Shown here: positions 50,401 through 60,834 of the stretch, piece by piece
Layout of the letters: every line of letters begins with the position of its first letter
Numbering within the stretch: the stretch's first letter is position 1
Source: Cannabis sativa
Taxonomy: Eukaryota > Streptophyta > Magnoliopsida > Rosales > Cannabaceae
DNA length: 64,000 nucleotides
Assembly (NCBI RefSeq): GCF_029168945.1
Contig: NC_083601.1
Span: 15,280,160-15,344,159 of the forward strand
Reading direction: 5' to 3'
Notes under the pieces: generated by a model
Told to the model about the DNA's origin: nothing
What the model saw: only the letters and a program-made list of their open reading frames with translations
Databases searched by the model: none
Program-made: the position numbers and the translations under genes

Positions 50401-52144
50401 TTTAGCCAGAAATTTGAAATGTTTAAAAAATTTCATTAATTTCTAGCAATGGTTAAAACCATTAATGTAAGTGGTTAAAGATCTTGCGAACTGATAGGGG
50501 TGGAGAAATAGTTAGTAGATATGCAGTTCAAAGATCATTAAATTGATTTTTGAATTATATCCAAACTTACCTCCCCAGAAATTTCGAGTTGCATGTTGAT
50601 GATTAGTTAGTAGTCGTTGCCTAATTCCTTCTATGGTAATACAATTTCAGAATGATGTAATGGTTGTATACTTAATGTAAATCATTACTAGATTCATGGA
50701 TGACCTAATCAAAATCTTAAGAAAAGCTAGAACCATTAACCATGGTTTGTTAGCTATTCTAAGTGATTAGGGGTGGACCATCCCATTGTCAATAGATAAG
50801 AAAGTGTTTGTTCAAACAAATACTACTTTTCTAAGAAAATGACTAAGTCTGAAAAACAAGTAGCAAATAAAGAAGATATTTAATTCTTGATTCCAAAAGT
50901 GTTCTATCATCTTATATAACAATGATGATCCCACTGCCTCTGTTGTCTTGTCACAACCGAAGAGATCAATACCATTTAGTTTTCTTAGACATAATTCACG
51001 GTGCCTTGTCGTAGTGGGAGAGTTTCTAGGAACTCACCTTCTTATGACTTGGGAGACACTAGTGATTAAAATCCATTGTGAGTTTAAACAAGTAATGGAT
51101 TGTCAAGATAAGAAACTAAGAAGAAGGCCAATAGAACTATGGTTTAATCCAGTCACATGGAATAACCTAAAGTTTTCTATTACAAGGACATAAAAGGAAA
51201 TTTTAGTTAATAAGTCTATTCTATGGACTTAACAAACTTCCTGTTCCTAGTATTATAGGTTTGAGTTTATCTAAACCTATGGCTTGTGGTATACCTGGTA
51301 ATTACTTACTCTAATGCAAGCAACTTACTTTAGTAAGATGCTGAAGCATTTTCTTTCTAATGGCAATCTATAGAAGCTTCACAACTTCTTAGACATAGAT
51401 TTTATTTATCTAAGGAAAAATCTCAACTATTCCAGAAAAGATAAAGCCATGAAAGAATTTCTTATATCAACAGTGAGAGGTCTTGGATATGCTTTTGTAT
51501 GCCTTAGACCAGACACCTGCTGTTGAGTGGGAGTAATGAGTAGGTATCAGATTAATCCAGGAGAAGAACATTGGAAGACAATCAAGTAAATCTTAAGATA
51601 AAGAAGAGGAACTATATGTTAGTCTATAAGGGTGTGTTTAAAACTCTTAGACTACACCATATCAGATTTTGAAATTTGCCTTTGTGCTAGTAAATCTTTC
51701 TGATAAGATGGTGGTTACTCTGGGGGTGGAATAGTGATTTTGGAGAAGTGTAAAAAACCTATCTGAAGTCTCTAGGTCTACCAGAGAGGGACTGAATGTT
51801 AAAGTTGCAGGAAAGGTACTTATTCAGTCTAAGGAAAGTTCTATACATCTTTGGCACCATTCCAAATTGCCTTAAACTACTAGTGTTAATTTCCTGATTA
51901 ACCAAAAGTAGTTGCCAAAGATATAGAATCCAGTATCCCAAGAGAGTAGACATATAGAGAGGAATTTCACATTATCAATGATTTTGTGATTAAGGAAGAG
52001 TAATGGTGGAGAAAAGGTTGTGGTTAATTCAACCTTTCAGATCCTATTACGAGGAGTTTACTACTACTACACTTGATTTGTATATCAAGGTGTTGAGATT
52101 ATTTGAAACGCACTTTTTGTTTTATATTAGTGCAAGTGGGAGTT
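47457..52144 (+). mobile_element. T2 interior, right part: leader and decayed copia pol
   Basis: 47457-48960 is AT-rich. Near 49208 and 49321 the word TTGACTCTCGCCTAAA occurs twice. From about 50340 decayed copia pol can be read across frames: GGYEFFVVFL, KFEMFKKFH, then an integrase box with T-D-R-G-G-E (50487-50507), and KVFVQTNTTFL near 50802. RNase H follows near 51474-51575 (GYAFVCLRPDTC, VGVMSRYQINPGEEHW). The gap from integrase end to RNase H is only about 0.65 kb, too short for a reverse transcriptase, and none is seen. GTGCAAGTGGGAG (52129-52141) is the purine tract. Confidence 0.82.
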
Positions 52145-54037
52145 TGTTGGGTTTTATGCCCTAAATAAAACTCATTTCAATATAATCAGATTTACTTATT
52201 AATATAGATCAGAAATAACATTTAATGTTGCATGGTTCACATGATTTATTTCATGATTATATGTACATAATGTATAAATTCATGTGAAACCCTTTTCACA
52301 TACTTGATCCCCGTTTATTGTGCCGTCAACACATTGGAAAGTAAACATGACTATGTGAATAAAGTTTCCTAGATTTATCAGACATAGGGTTTTACTGATA
52401 TGATAATCTACAACAGAGTTTACATGCATTTGGAGAAGTGCTATGTTCTTTCCAGAGCATTGGTTAAAGTAAAGCTCAGGTTGGATGCATGGAGTATGCA
52501 TCGGAAGGGACCGATATTGAACTTTGACTTAGATTTATTAAACTTACCGTAATATCTATTCAAGTCAATATCGCCTAGTTGATCCTAGATCAAATGTTCT
52601 TAATCCTGTTATGATTAGGCTCAATCTTGAAAGGCTATTCGTGTTCTTTGATTTGTTAGTTAAGCCTACTTTTAGGTCAGGGTGATACGTACATTTTGGG
52701 AACACGGTAGTGCAATTGAGTGGGAGCGCTATCATAAACATGGAATCTATAGCTTCTATCTGGCGAATAGTAAGCAAAGGATGATCTCCTTCGAGCTTGA
52801 CCAAACGAACATAAATGGTGGAGTACTCATTTCACATAAGCTGAAATATCATTTATACGGGGTCAAGTGTTTTAAGGAATAAATACATTGTAGGGTGTAA
52901 CGGTAATCTAATCCCTTTACAGTGTAGATCATTCATATAGAGGATCATTGATCACATTAGGATTATAACAATGGATAACTAATGATGTGTCTATATGGTG
53001 GAACATATAGAGCATTCTATATACTGAGAGTGCAATTCTAAGTTCTATGCGTGGATTCAACGAAGAATTAATAAGTTAGTGAATTTTAGTGCTAAATTCT
53101 TGATCTACTTATTGGAAGCTCGGTTATATAGACCCATGGTCCCCCCACTAGTTGAGATAATATTTCTTGTAAGACTCATGTAATTGGTTTTGATTAATCA
53201 ATTATAATTCTCAAATTAGACTATGTCTATTTGTGAATTTTTCACTAAGTAAGGGCGAAATTGTAAAGAAAGAGTTTATAGGGGCATATTTGTTAATTAT
53301 GATACTTTGTATGGTTCAATTAATAAATACGATAAATGAAAATATTATTTAATAATTATTTATAGTTATTAAATAGTTAGAATTGACATTTAAATGATTG
53401 AATTAGGAAATTGGCATTTTTGAGAAAATCAGATACAAAAGGTGGTAAAATTGCAAAATTGTAAAACCCAAGGCCCAATCCACTTATGTATGGCCGGCCA
53501 CCTATATGTATATTTAAAGTTGATTTTTTCATTATTTTAATGTCATATAATTCAAATCTAACCCTAGTGGAATGCTATATATAGATAGTGAAGGCTTCAG
53601 AAAAATAACACTTTTCTTCAGACTTTCTGAATCAGAAAAAAACTGAGCCTTCTCTCTCCCTATCTTTAGCTGACCACTCTCTTTCTTCTTCCATTGAAAT
53701 TTCGAAATTTCTTAGTGTATGAGTAGTGCCCACACACATCAAGCAATACCTCAATCATAGTGAGGAAGATCGTGAAGAAAGATCATCAGCAAAGGAGTTT
53801 CAGCATCAAAGATTCAGAGAAAGAGATCCAGGTTAAGATATTGATAATGCTCTGCTACAGAAAGGAATCAAGGGCTAGATATCTGAACGGAAGGAGTCAT
53901 ATTATTCCGCTGCACCCAATGTAAGGTTTCTTAAACTTTATATGTGTTTATTTCATCGTTTTAGAAAGTTCATATTTAGGATGTTAATAAACATACTTGT
54001 GAGTAGATCTAAGATCCTGGTAAAATAATTTCCAACA
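52145..54037 (+). repeat. T2 3' LTR
   Basis: 1,893 bp, near-identical to 34245-36136, followed by the TTTTC duplication. Confidence 0.94.
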
Positions 54038-54042
54038 TTTTC

Positions 54043-57000
54043 CAGGATTTATTTTATTTTATTTTAAAGCATTTTCGAAATGCAATATATATTTATAGAA
54101 AATTAAATTTGAGTTGTAAATTAATTTAAATTAATTTTGAAACAACTTACATTGAATAATTTTCTAAATATTTATGGAAATTATTACTAAGATGGAAATA
54201 ATTCACGTTATTTTTTATCCATCTAAGTATAATTTATAAATATTAAATTAAAATTTATATTTGGAATTTTTCATTCTAAATTGGGAATTTTAATTAAATA
54301 AATATATATTTAAAATAAATGGATTAAAATAAATATTAGAAGAAAATACAACCCTTCATTAAAATAATGAGCTTTATTATAAAGATATTCGATCTCCATT
54401 GTTGGTTTTACATAGCTATTGTTTTAGTGAGTAATCCTCCCGAATGGAGGAACGTTCATTAGCAAGTTAGCATCGTTTAATCTCGAAAGATAAGTAATCT
54501 TGTAAGTTTTTTTTTTTATATAGTTTATGCTCACCCTAATGGTGGCGACTGTATAAGACTTGCAAGAATATGAAACAATGGTGGAAGCTCATCAGATAGA
54601 ATAGCCTTGACTCTTGCCTAAACGGGAAACGCGGATTCAAATCTTGATCGAATAAAAGGTTGCTAGAATGTTTGACATTTTAGATGAGCTGACAACTCTA
54701 TTCAATGGATGATAGCTTTGACTCTCGCCTAAACGGGACACTGATATCAGTTTGTTGAGAACCTTGGAAATTATTTAGGATTGTATGTTTTAGTATTTTC
54801 ACTTGTCATTCCTACTTGCTATGTGCTTCATAATTTCTGAATTGTGTATGAATTTGTATTGAACCATGTTATTTTCTGTTATTAAATTGTAGTTTAATTT
54901 CGAATCTTCATTGTTGGTCTAACTTGATTTGTTTTTCTAATGAGATAAATCCCTAATGGATTTTCACCATTAGACTAACATAATAGTGTTAGATCTCGAA
55001 AGATAAATATTGTATACGCAAGGTCTAGCTGTTCATCAATTGATGACACCTTAGACTAGTGTTTTACAATATGAAACAAGAAGATTGAATAAATAAGATT
55101 ACTTTGACTCTTGCTAATCGGAGCATCGTTGGATTCTTATTTAAAACGAAATTATCCTAATTCCTCTTAGCTTATTCATTTCGAATTTGACATATCATTG
55201 GATGAATGGTCTATAAATCATATAAAGTCATATTTTCTCTTAAGAAATTAGATGACACATATGATTATATTCCCAGAATTCTATCCCAAAATGATATAAA
55301 TCCTCAATCTTAGATATCTCCTACTTGTATAGGCAAATCAAAGAGTTAGATTAGTAGTGGTGGTCCAAGAGAGAATTACTAATTATACAGTTACACTTTC
55401 ACAAGTGTTTAATAACCATTTTCTTTCAATGGATTTAAACTGTATGAGTTTAGTATTCTGTGACCAGAATCCACTTGCACTATTCTAAGAACTCTTTGAT
55501 GTAACTAACTTAAGTCATCAAAAGATACAACCACATATTTTATAAATCTAAGGCATTTGTATCTTGTTCATAGTGGTTTTGACAAGATCATTCTCTGCAA
55601 AGAGTTAATATGCCTATATCCACTGAAAGTAATTTCATCTCATTCGCAGATGGATGTACATTCAGGGGTGGATTTGAGTTTTCGTTGTATTCTTAAAACG
55701 ATCACTCTAGATTTTACCTTATGCAAAAGAAATTTGAAATGTTTGAAAAATTTCATGAATTTCTAGCAATAGCAAAGGTAAGTGGTTAAAGATCTTGAGA
55801 ACTGATAGGGGTGGAGAAAAAGTTAGTAGATATGCAGTTCAAAGATCATTAATTTGATTTTGAATTATATCCAAACTTACCTCCCCAGAAATTCGAGTTG
55901 CATATTGATGATTAGTTACTAGTCATTGCCTTAATCCTTCTATGGTAATATAATTTCAGAATGATGTAATGGTTGTATACTTAATGTAAACCATTACTAG
56001 ATTCATGGATGACCTAATCGAAATCTTAAGAAAAGCTAGAACTGCTAACCCTGGTTTGCATGTTTGTTAGCTATTCTAAGTGATTAGGGGTGAAGCATCC
56101 CGTAGTCATTAGATAAGAAAGTGTTTGTTTAAACAAATATTGCTTTTCTAAGAAAATGACTAAGTCTGAAAATAAAGTAGCAAATAAAGGAGATATTTTT
56201 TTCTTGATTCCAAAAGTGTTCTATCATCTTATTCTACATATGATGATCCCACTGCCTCTGTTGTCTTAACACAACTGAAGAGGTCTATACCATTTATTTT
56301 TCTTTGACATAATTCACGGTACCTTGTTGTAGTGGGAGAGTTTCTAGGAACTCGCCTTCTTATAACTTGGAAGACACTAGTGATTAAAATCCATTGTGAG
56401 TTTAAACAAGTAATGGATTGTCAAGATAAGAAACTAAGAAGAAAGCCAATAGAACTATGGTTTGATCCATTCACATGGAGTAACCTAAAGTTTTCTATTA
56501 CAAGGACATGAAAGGAAATTTTCGTTAATAAGTCTATTCAATAGACTTAACAAAACTTCCTGTTCCTAGTATTATAGGTTTGAGTTTATCTAAACCTATG
56601 GCTTGTGGTATACCTGGAAATTACTTACTCTAATGCAAGCATGAGATGCTGATGCATTTTCTTTCCAATGGAAATCTATAGAAGCTTCACAACTTCTTAG
56701 ACATAGATTTTATTTATCTAAGGAAAAGTCTCAACTATTCTAGAGAAGATAAAGCCATGAAAGAATTTCTTAAATCAACAGTGAGAGGTCTCAGATATGC
56801 TTTAGTATGCCTTAGACCAGACACCTACTGTTGAGTGGGAGTAATGAGTAAGTATCAGATTAATCCAAGAGAAGAACATTGGAAGACAATCAAGTAAATT
56901 TTAAGATTAAGAAGAGGAACTATATGTTAGTCAATAAGGGTGGTTTTGAAACTCTTAGACTACACCACATCAGATTTCGAGACTTGCCTGTGTGCTAGAA

Positions 57001-57415
57001 AGTCTGCTGATGAGATGGTGATTACTTTGGGGGTGGAGTAGCGATTTTGCAGAAGTGTAAAAACCTATCTGAAATCTCTTGGAGTAGCGATTTTCAGTCT
57101 AAGGAAAGTTCTATACATTTGTGGCACTGTTCCAACTTGCCTTAACTACTAGGGTTACTTCCTGTATAACAAAAGAGTAGTTGCCCAAAAGTATAGAATC
57201 CAGTATCCCAAATGAGTAGACATATAGAGAGGAATTTCACATTATCAAGGATTTTGTGATTAAGGAAGAGTAATGGTGGAGAAGAGGTTGTGTTTAATTC
57301 AACCTGTCAGATCCCATTACGAGGAGTTTACTACTATTACACTTGATTGGTATATCAAGGTGTTAATGATTATTTGAAATGCACTTTTTGTTTTATATTA
57401 GTGCAAGTGGGAGTT
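54043..57415 (+). mobile_element. T1 interior, right part: leader and decayed copia pol
   Basis: It aligns with T2 48620-52144 throughout. The TTGACTCTTGCC/TTGACTCTCGCC pair is at 54607 and 54718. The integrase box with RTDRGGE is at about 55797-55820, the FVSTNATFL-like block at about 56128, and RNase H (RYALVCLRPDT-like, VGVMSKYQINPREEHW) at about 56780-56885. The reverse transcriptase core is missing exactly as in T2. Purine tract GTGCAAGTGGGAG at 57401-57413. Confidence 0.82.
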
Positions 57416-59334
57416 TGTTGGGTTTTATGCCCTAAATAAAACTCATTTCATATAATCAGATTTACTTATTAATAAAGATCAGAAATAACATTTTATGTTG
57501 CATGTTTCACATGATTTATTTCATGATTATATGTGTATATAATGTATGAATTCTTTTTAAGTCCAGAACATATGAGTTGGTTAAAGATTATAGTGTTGTC
57601 AGCACAGTGGAATATAATCTTTATTATATGTTCAAAAGTAGATTCCCTGATTTGTCAGAACACTGGATTTAGACTGACATGGTATAATCAGCGATAGGTA
57701 TTCTTACACCTTGGAAAAGTGTTATGTCCTTTCCAGGACATTGGCAAAGTTTACTAGTAAAGATTTGATGCATGGAGTATGCATTGGAATGGACCGATAT
57801 TGAACTTTGAATTAGATTTTGAAACTTACCGTAAACATCTATTCAATTCAATATCATAAGTTGATCCTAGATCACATGATCGAAATCCTGATATGGTTAG
57901 GCTCAATTTCAAGAGTGTTACTCGTGTTCTTTGATTTGTTAGTTAAGCCCAGTTTTGTATCAGTGTAATCCGTACATTTTGGGAACACGGTAATACAATT
58001 GAGTGGGGGAGCGCTAACATAAATATGGAATCTATAGCTTCTATTTGGCAAATAGAAGTAAAGGATGATTTCCTTCGAGCTTAACCAAACGAAGATAAAT
58101 GGTGGAGATCTCATTTCACTTAGGTGAAATATCATTTATACAGGGTTAAGTGTTTTAAGGATAAAATACATTGTAGGGTGTTACGGTAATTTAATCCTGT
58201 ACAGTGTAAATCATCTATATAGAGGATCATTGATCACATTAGGGTTATAACAATGGATAACTAATGACGTGTCTATATCGTGGAACATATAGAGCGTTTC
58301 TATATGACTGAGAGTGCAATTCCAAGTTCTAAGTGTGGATTCAATGAGGAATTAATAAGTTAGGGAATTTACTTGGTAAATTCGGTTCGACTTATTGGAA
58401 GCTCGGTTATATAGACCCATGGTCCCCATACTAGTTGAGGCCATACTGCTTGTAAGACTCAGTTAATTGATTTTAATTAATCAATTATAATTCTAAAAGT
58501 TAGACTATGTCTACTTTATGAATTCTCACAGTTTAAGGATGAAATCGTAAAGAAAAGGGTTTCTAGGTTTAATTATTAATTAAGAGACTTTGTATGTCTA
58601 ATTAATAATTATTTTAAATGACAATATTATTTAATAATCTATTTTAGTTATTAAATAATTAGTTTTGGCATTTAAATGATTAGAATTGGAAAAATAGCAT
58701 TTTTGGAGAAATAGAAATAAAATTGAGAAAACTGCAAAATCCAAGTGAGGCCCATATTCCCTCTATGGCCGAAGCACTCCCTTTGTGTTTCCCAATTATT
58801 ATTTTATTTTTTAATTGTCATGTAATTGCTAATCAAAGTCTAGCTATGATAGGAAAGTGGTGGATCACACTAAATAAGGCAGTTAATCAATTAAACAGTA
58901 AAAGAGGAAATTGTTTTATTTGGAAAGTTGTGCTCTCCCTTTTCCCTATATAAAGCAACCTTGCTCTCTTCTCTTGTATGCATGATCAGCCACGAAATTA
59001 AGAGAGAAAAGAGAGAGAATTTTCGAAATCCTTGTGAGATGAGTAGTGCCCACACACATCAAGTGGTATCTCAATCATAGTATGGAAGACTATGGAATTT
59101 CTGCATCAAAGAAGGAGAAAAGAAGATCCAGGTTCAGATCTTGGTGATGCTCTGCTACAGAAAGGAATCAAGGGCTAGAGATCTGAACGGAAGGAGTCAT
59201 ATTATTCCGCTGCACCCACTGTAAGGTTTTCTAACTTTATATGTGTTTATTTTCATTGTTTTAGAATTCATATTAGGTTTTTAATCCAACATACTTGTTA
59301 GTAAATCTAGATCCTGGTAAAATAATTTCCAACA
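57416..59334 (+). repeat. T1 3' LTR
   Basis: 1,919 bp, TGTTGG to CCAACA. It is the uninterrupted counterpart of the three-piece 5' LTR and was used to place the breaks there. TATA-like CTATATAAAG at about 58946. ATATC follows. Confidence 0.95.
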
Positions 59335-59692
59335 ATATCTCCCCTGAAGGCGTACCACTAAGAGATGTTGTATACACATTATTTTCCTCTATGTCTTCCC
59401 TTGTCCACACAAGAGGTTTGAATTTAGTAGAAACTTCAAATTCAGATACAGGAGCACTATCAGAAGGACCTGGCCGACTGCTACTAGTTCCTGGTGTTTG
59501 GCGATTCTCACTAAGGGGGGGTCTTCTTTGTCGCTCTACTTGGTTGCTTGGAGTTAGTTCCATCCTCAGGGGAGGTACATCTGTAGCCACATCATCATCC
59601 ACACCCAAATCAACCACAGGATCATTGTTGTAAAAGGGAGCATCGAACTCATCTGAATTGTAAAGTCTTTTTTTTGGCAAGTTAGGTGACAA
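59335..59692 (-). pseudogene. mudrA: mudrA-like MULE transposase, N-terminal part
   Basis: An open minus-strand frame of about 119 codons, acidic and Pro/Ser-rich, ending with WTREDIEENNVYTTSLSGTP. Removing T1 and one copy of ATATC joins it in frame (GEI then YLGKL) to the transposase at 18378-16973, which proves that the two were one gene. No Met codon opens this frame; a TAA lies just upstream, so an intron or the copia border is nearby. Confidence 0.85.
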
Positions 59693-60116
59693 AATAATTT
59701 TTCCTTTTTATGGTAAGATTGCTATGCATTCATTTTCGAAATCTTACCTCTTTTATTCGGTTTTAGTTGCCATTTTCCTTGTTTGGAAAGTTGCACTTTC
59801 AGCTGAACTTTCCTTTGTTGAAAACTTCTAAAAAGAGAAGGAATTCTCTTTTGGAAAGTTGTCTTTTTTAGGGAAACCTTGTTTATTGCCTTTTCCTTAT
59901 TGATTTCGATTGTATCTTGATACAATCAGAATATCTAATCTATTTTTGGCAGGAATCAAGCACTGAAAGAAGATCGGACCCGATTTTAGTAAGTTTCCCG
60001 TTTAGGCGTATTTGCTTCGTCGAACCGAATCTGATGTAGCAGATCGTGTTTCTTTTGGAAAGTTTTTGTACAGCTGCTAATTCGAACTTGTGGTTGCCTT
60101 TTTGGTTTCTATGATC

Positions 60117-60125
60117 TATAAATAG
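60117..60125 (+). promoter_or_regulatory. TATA box of the SIRE-type LTR
   Basis: TATAAATAG about 720 bases before the gag-pol start, in the place expected for an LTR promoter. Transcription would start about 30 bases further on. Confidence 0.65.
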
Positions 60126-60306
60126 AGCCTAGTGAGCAACCATTCGGATTACCTCTTCCAGTATTCATTTTTTGCATTTATCTTTTGTGAGAAGAGAGTG
60201 TTTCTTTGTTTTGTGAGAGCCTAGTTGTTCACCTAGGTTCTAGTTGTTCTATTTTTGTTCTTACTCTATCCTAGAGGTTGTGAAGAACTACTTGACTGAA
60301 CAAGAG

Positions 60307-60413
60307 ATTGGTCTTCGGGAGAAGACTTGATAAAGCCTTACTTCGGGAGGAAGTAAGCACTTGGTCTTCGGGAGAAGACTTGCTAAAGCCTTACTTCGGG
60401 AGGAAGTAAGCAC
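60307..60413 (+). repeat. Tandem pair of a 53-bp unit with two hairpins each
   Basis: Two near-identical units (60308-60360 and 60361-60413, one base different). Each contains GTCTTCGGGAGAAGAC (6-bp stem, 4-base loop) and CTTACTTCGGGAGGAAGTAAG-type symmetry (8-bp stem). They fall in the leader after the TATA box, so they would be in the element RNA. Confidence 0.85.
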
Positions 60414-60778
60414 TCACACTTCAAAGACGAAGGGAGTTCGGGCTTGAAGGTGTTTCAAGAAGTCAGATTCATAAAGTGGATTACAAAGGATTGCGGCAAT
60501 ACTTTAGAGGGAGTCTAAACTTGTTTAAGTCAATTGTCTTTGTAATTTTGATACTTTATTAATTGATTTCATTCTCTGGGCGTGGCCCCGTGGACTAGGA
60601 GTGTTCGTGAGAACACTGATACCACGTATAAATCTCTTGTGTCAAGTTATTTATTTTTCTGCAAATATTTTATATTCGCCCGTTCGCTGTAGCGTAATTA
60701 CTTTCTCGTCCGCAAACGCTTACAGTTTTTATATTTTCTTATATACAACTGACATTTGCAAAAATACGGTTTTTGAAT

Positions 60779-60790
60779 TGGTATCAGAGC
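60779..60790 (+). other. Primer-binding site of the SIRE-type element
   Basis: TGGTATCAGAGC, the initiator tRNA-Met complement found in most plant copia elements, 45 bases before the gag-pol start. Confidence 0.9.
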
Positions 60791-60834
60791 AGGACACTAA
60801 ACTCTTAGTGTGGTCCTATAACGTTTTTGTTAGA

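Larger units (their letters stand above)
34245..54037 (+). mobile_element. T2: sibling non-autonomous copia element nested in T1
   Basis: Flanked by TTTTC at 34240-34244 and 54038-54042. The LTRs (34245-36136 and 52145-54037) are almost identical and about 1.89 kb. Removing G2 leaves about 10.2 kb. The order (LTR, TGGCCTCAGAGCC primer-site relic at 36139, long AT-rich leader, pol relics, GTGCAAGTGGGAG tract, LTR) is the same as in T1. Pol relics are decayed and the reverse transcriptase core is absent, so it cannot have moved with its own enzymes in its present form. Confidence 0.92.
18378..59334 (+). mobile_element. T1: Ty1/copia-derived non-autonomous LTR retrotransposon, host of a 41-kb nested stack
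   Basis: Its LTRs begin TGTTGGGTTTTATGCCC and end CCAACA. It is flanked by the 5-bp duplication ATATC at 18373-18377 and 59335-59339. The 5' LTR is in three pieces (18378-20109, 22030-22109, 31557-31659) because a solo LTR and chromovirus G1 inserted into it. The interior is in two pieces (31660-34244 and 54043-57415) because T2 inserted into it. Subtracting the nests leaves about 9.8 kb. A primer-binding-site-like TGGCACCAGAGCC follows the 5' LTR (31662-31674), and GTGCAAGTGGGAG precedes the 3' LTR. Coding capacity is reduced to integrase and RNase H relics. Confidence 0.92.
59700..60778 (+). repeat. Probable 5' LTR and leader of a SIRE-type copia element
   Basis: It lies directly upstream of the primer-binding site. 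The 3' LTR is outside the window, so neither edge can be fixed by comparison; the right edge is probably TTTGCA at 60760 or a little later. It contains a TATA box and a duplicated pair of hairpin words. No gene lies in it. Confidence 0.65.

Noticed and set aside
50948..51193. 81-codon plus-strand frame in T2
   Set aside because: It is a stretch of the decayed copia pol linker between integrase and the missing reverse transcriptase, not a separate gene.
59273..59338. Transposase N-terminal frame reading on into the T1 LTR
   Set aside because: The last codons (from ILLEIILPG onward) are LTR sequence; the true continuation is at 18377 across the ATATC duplication.
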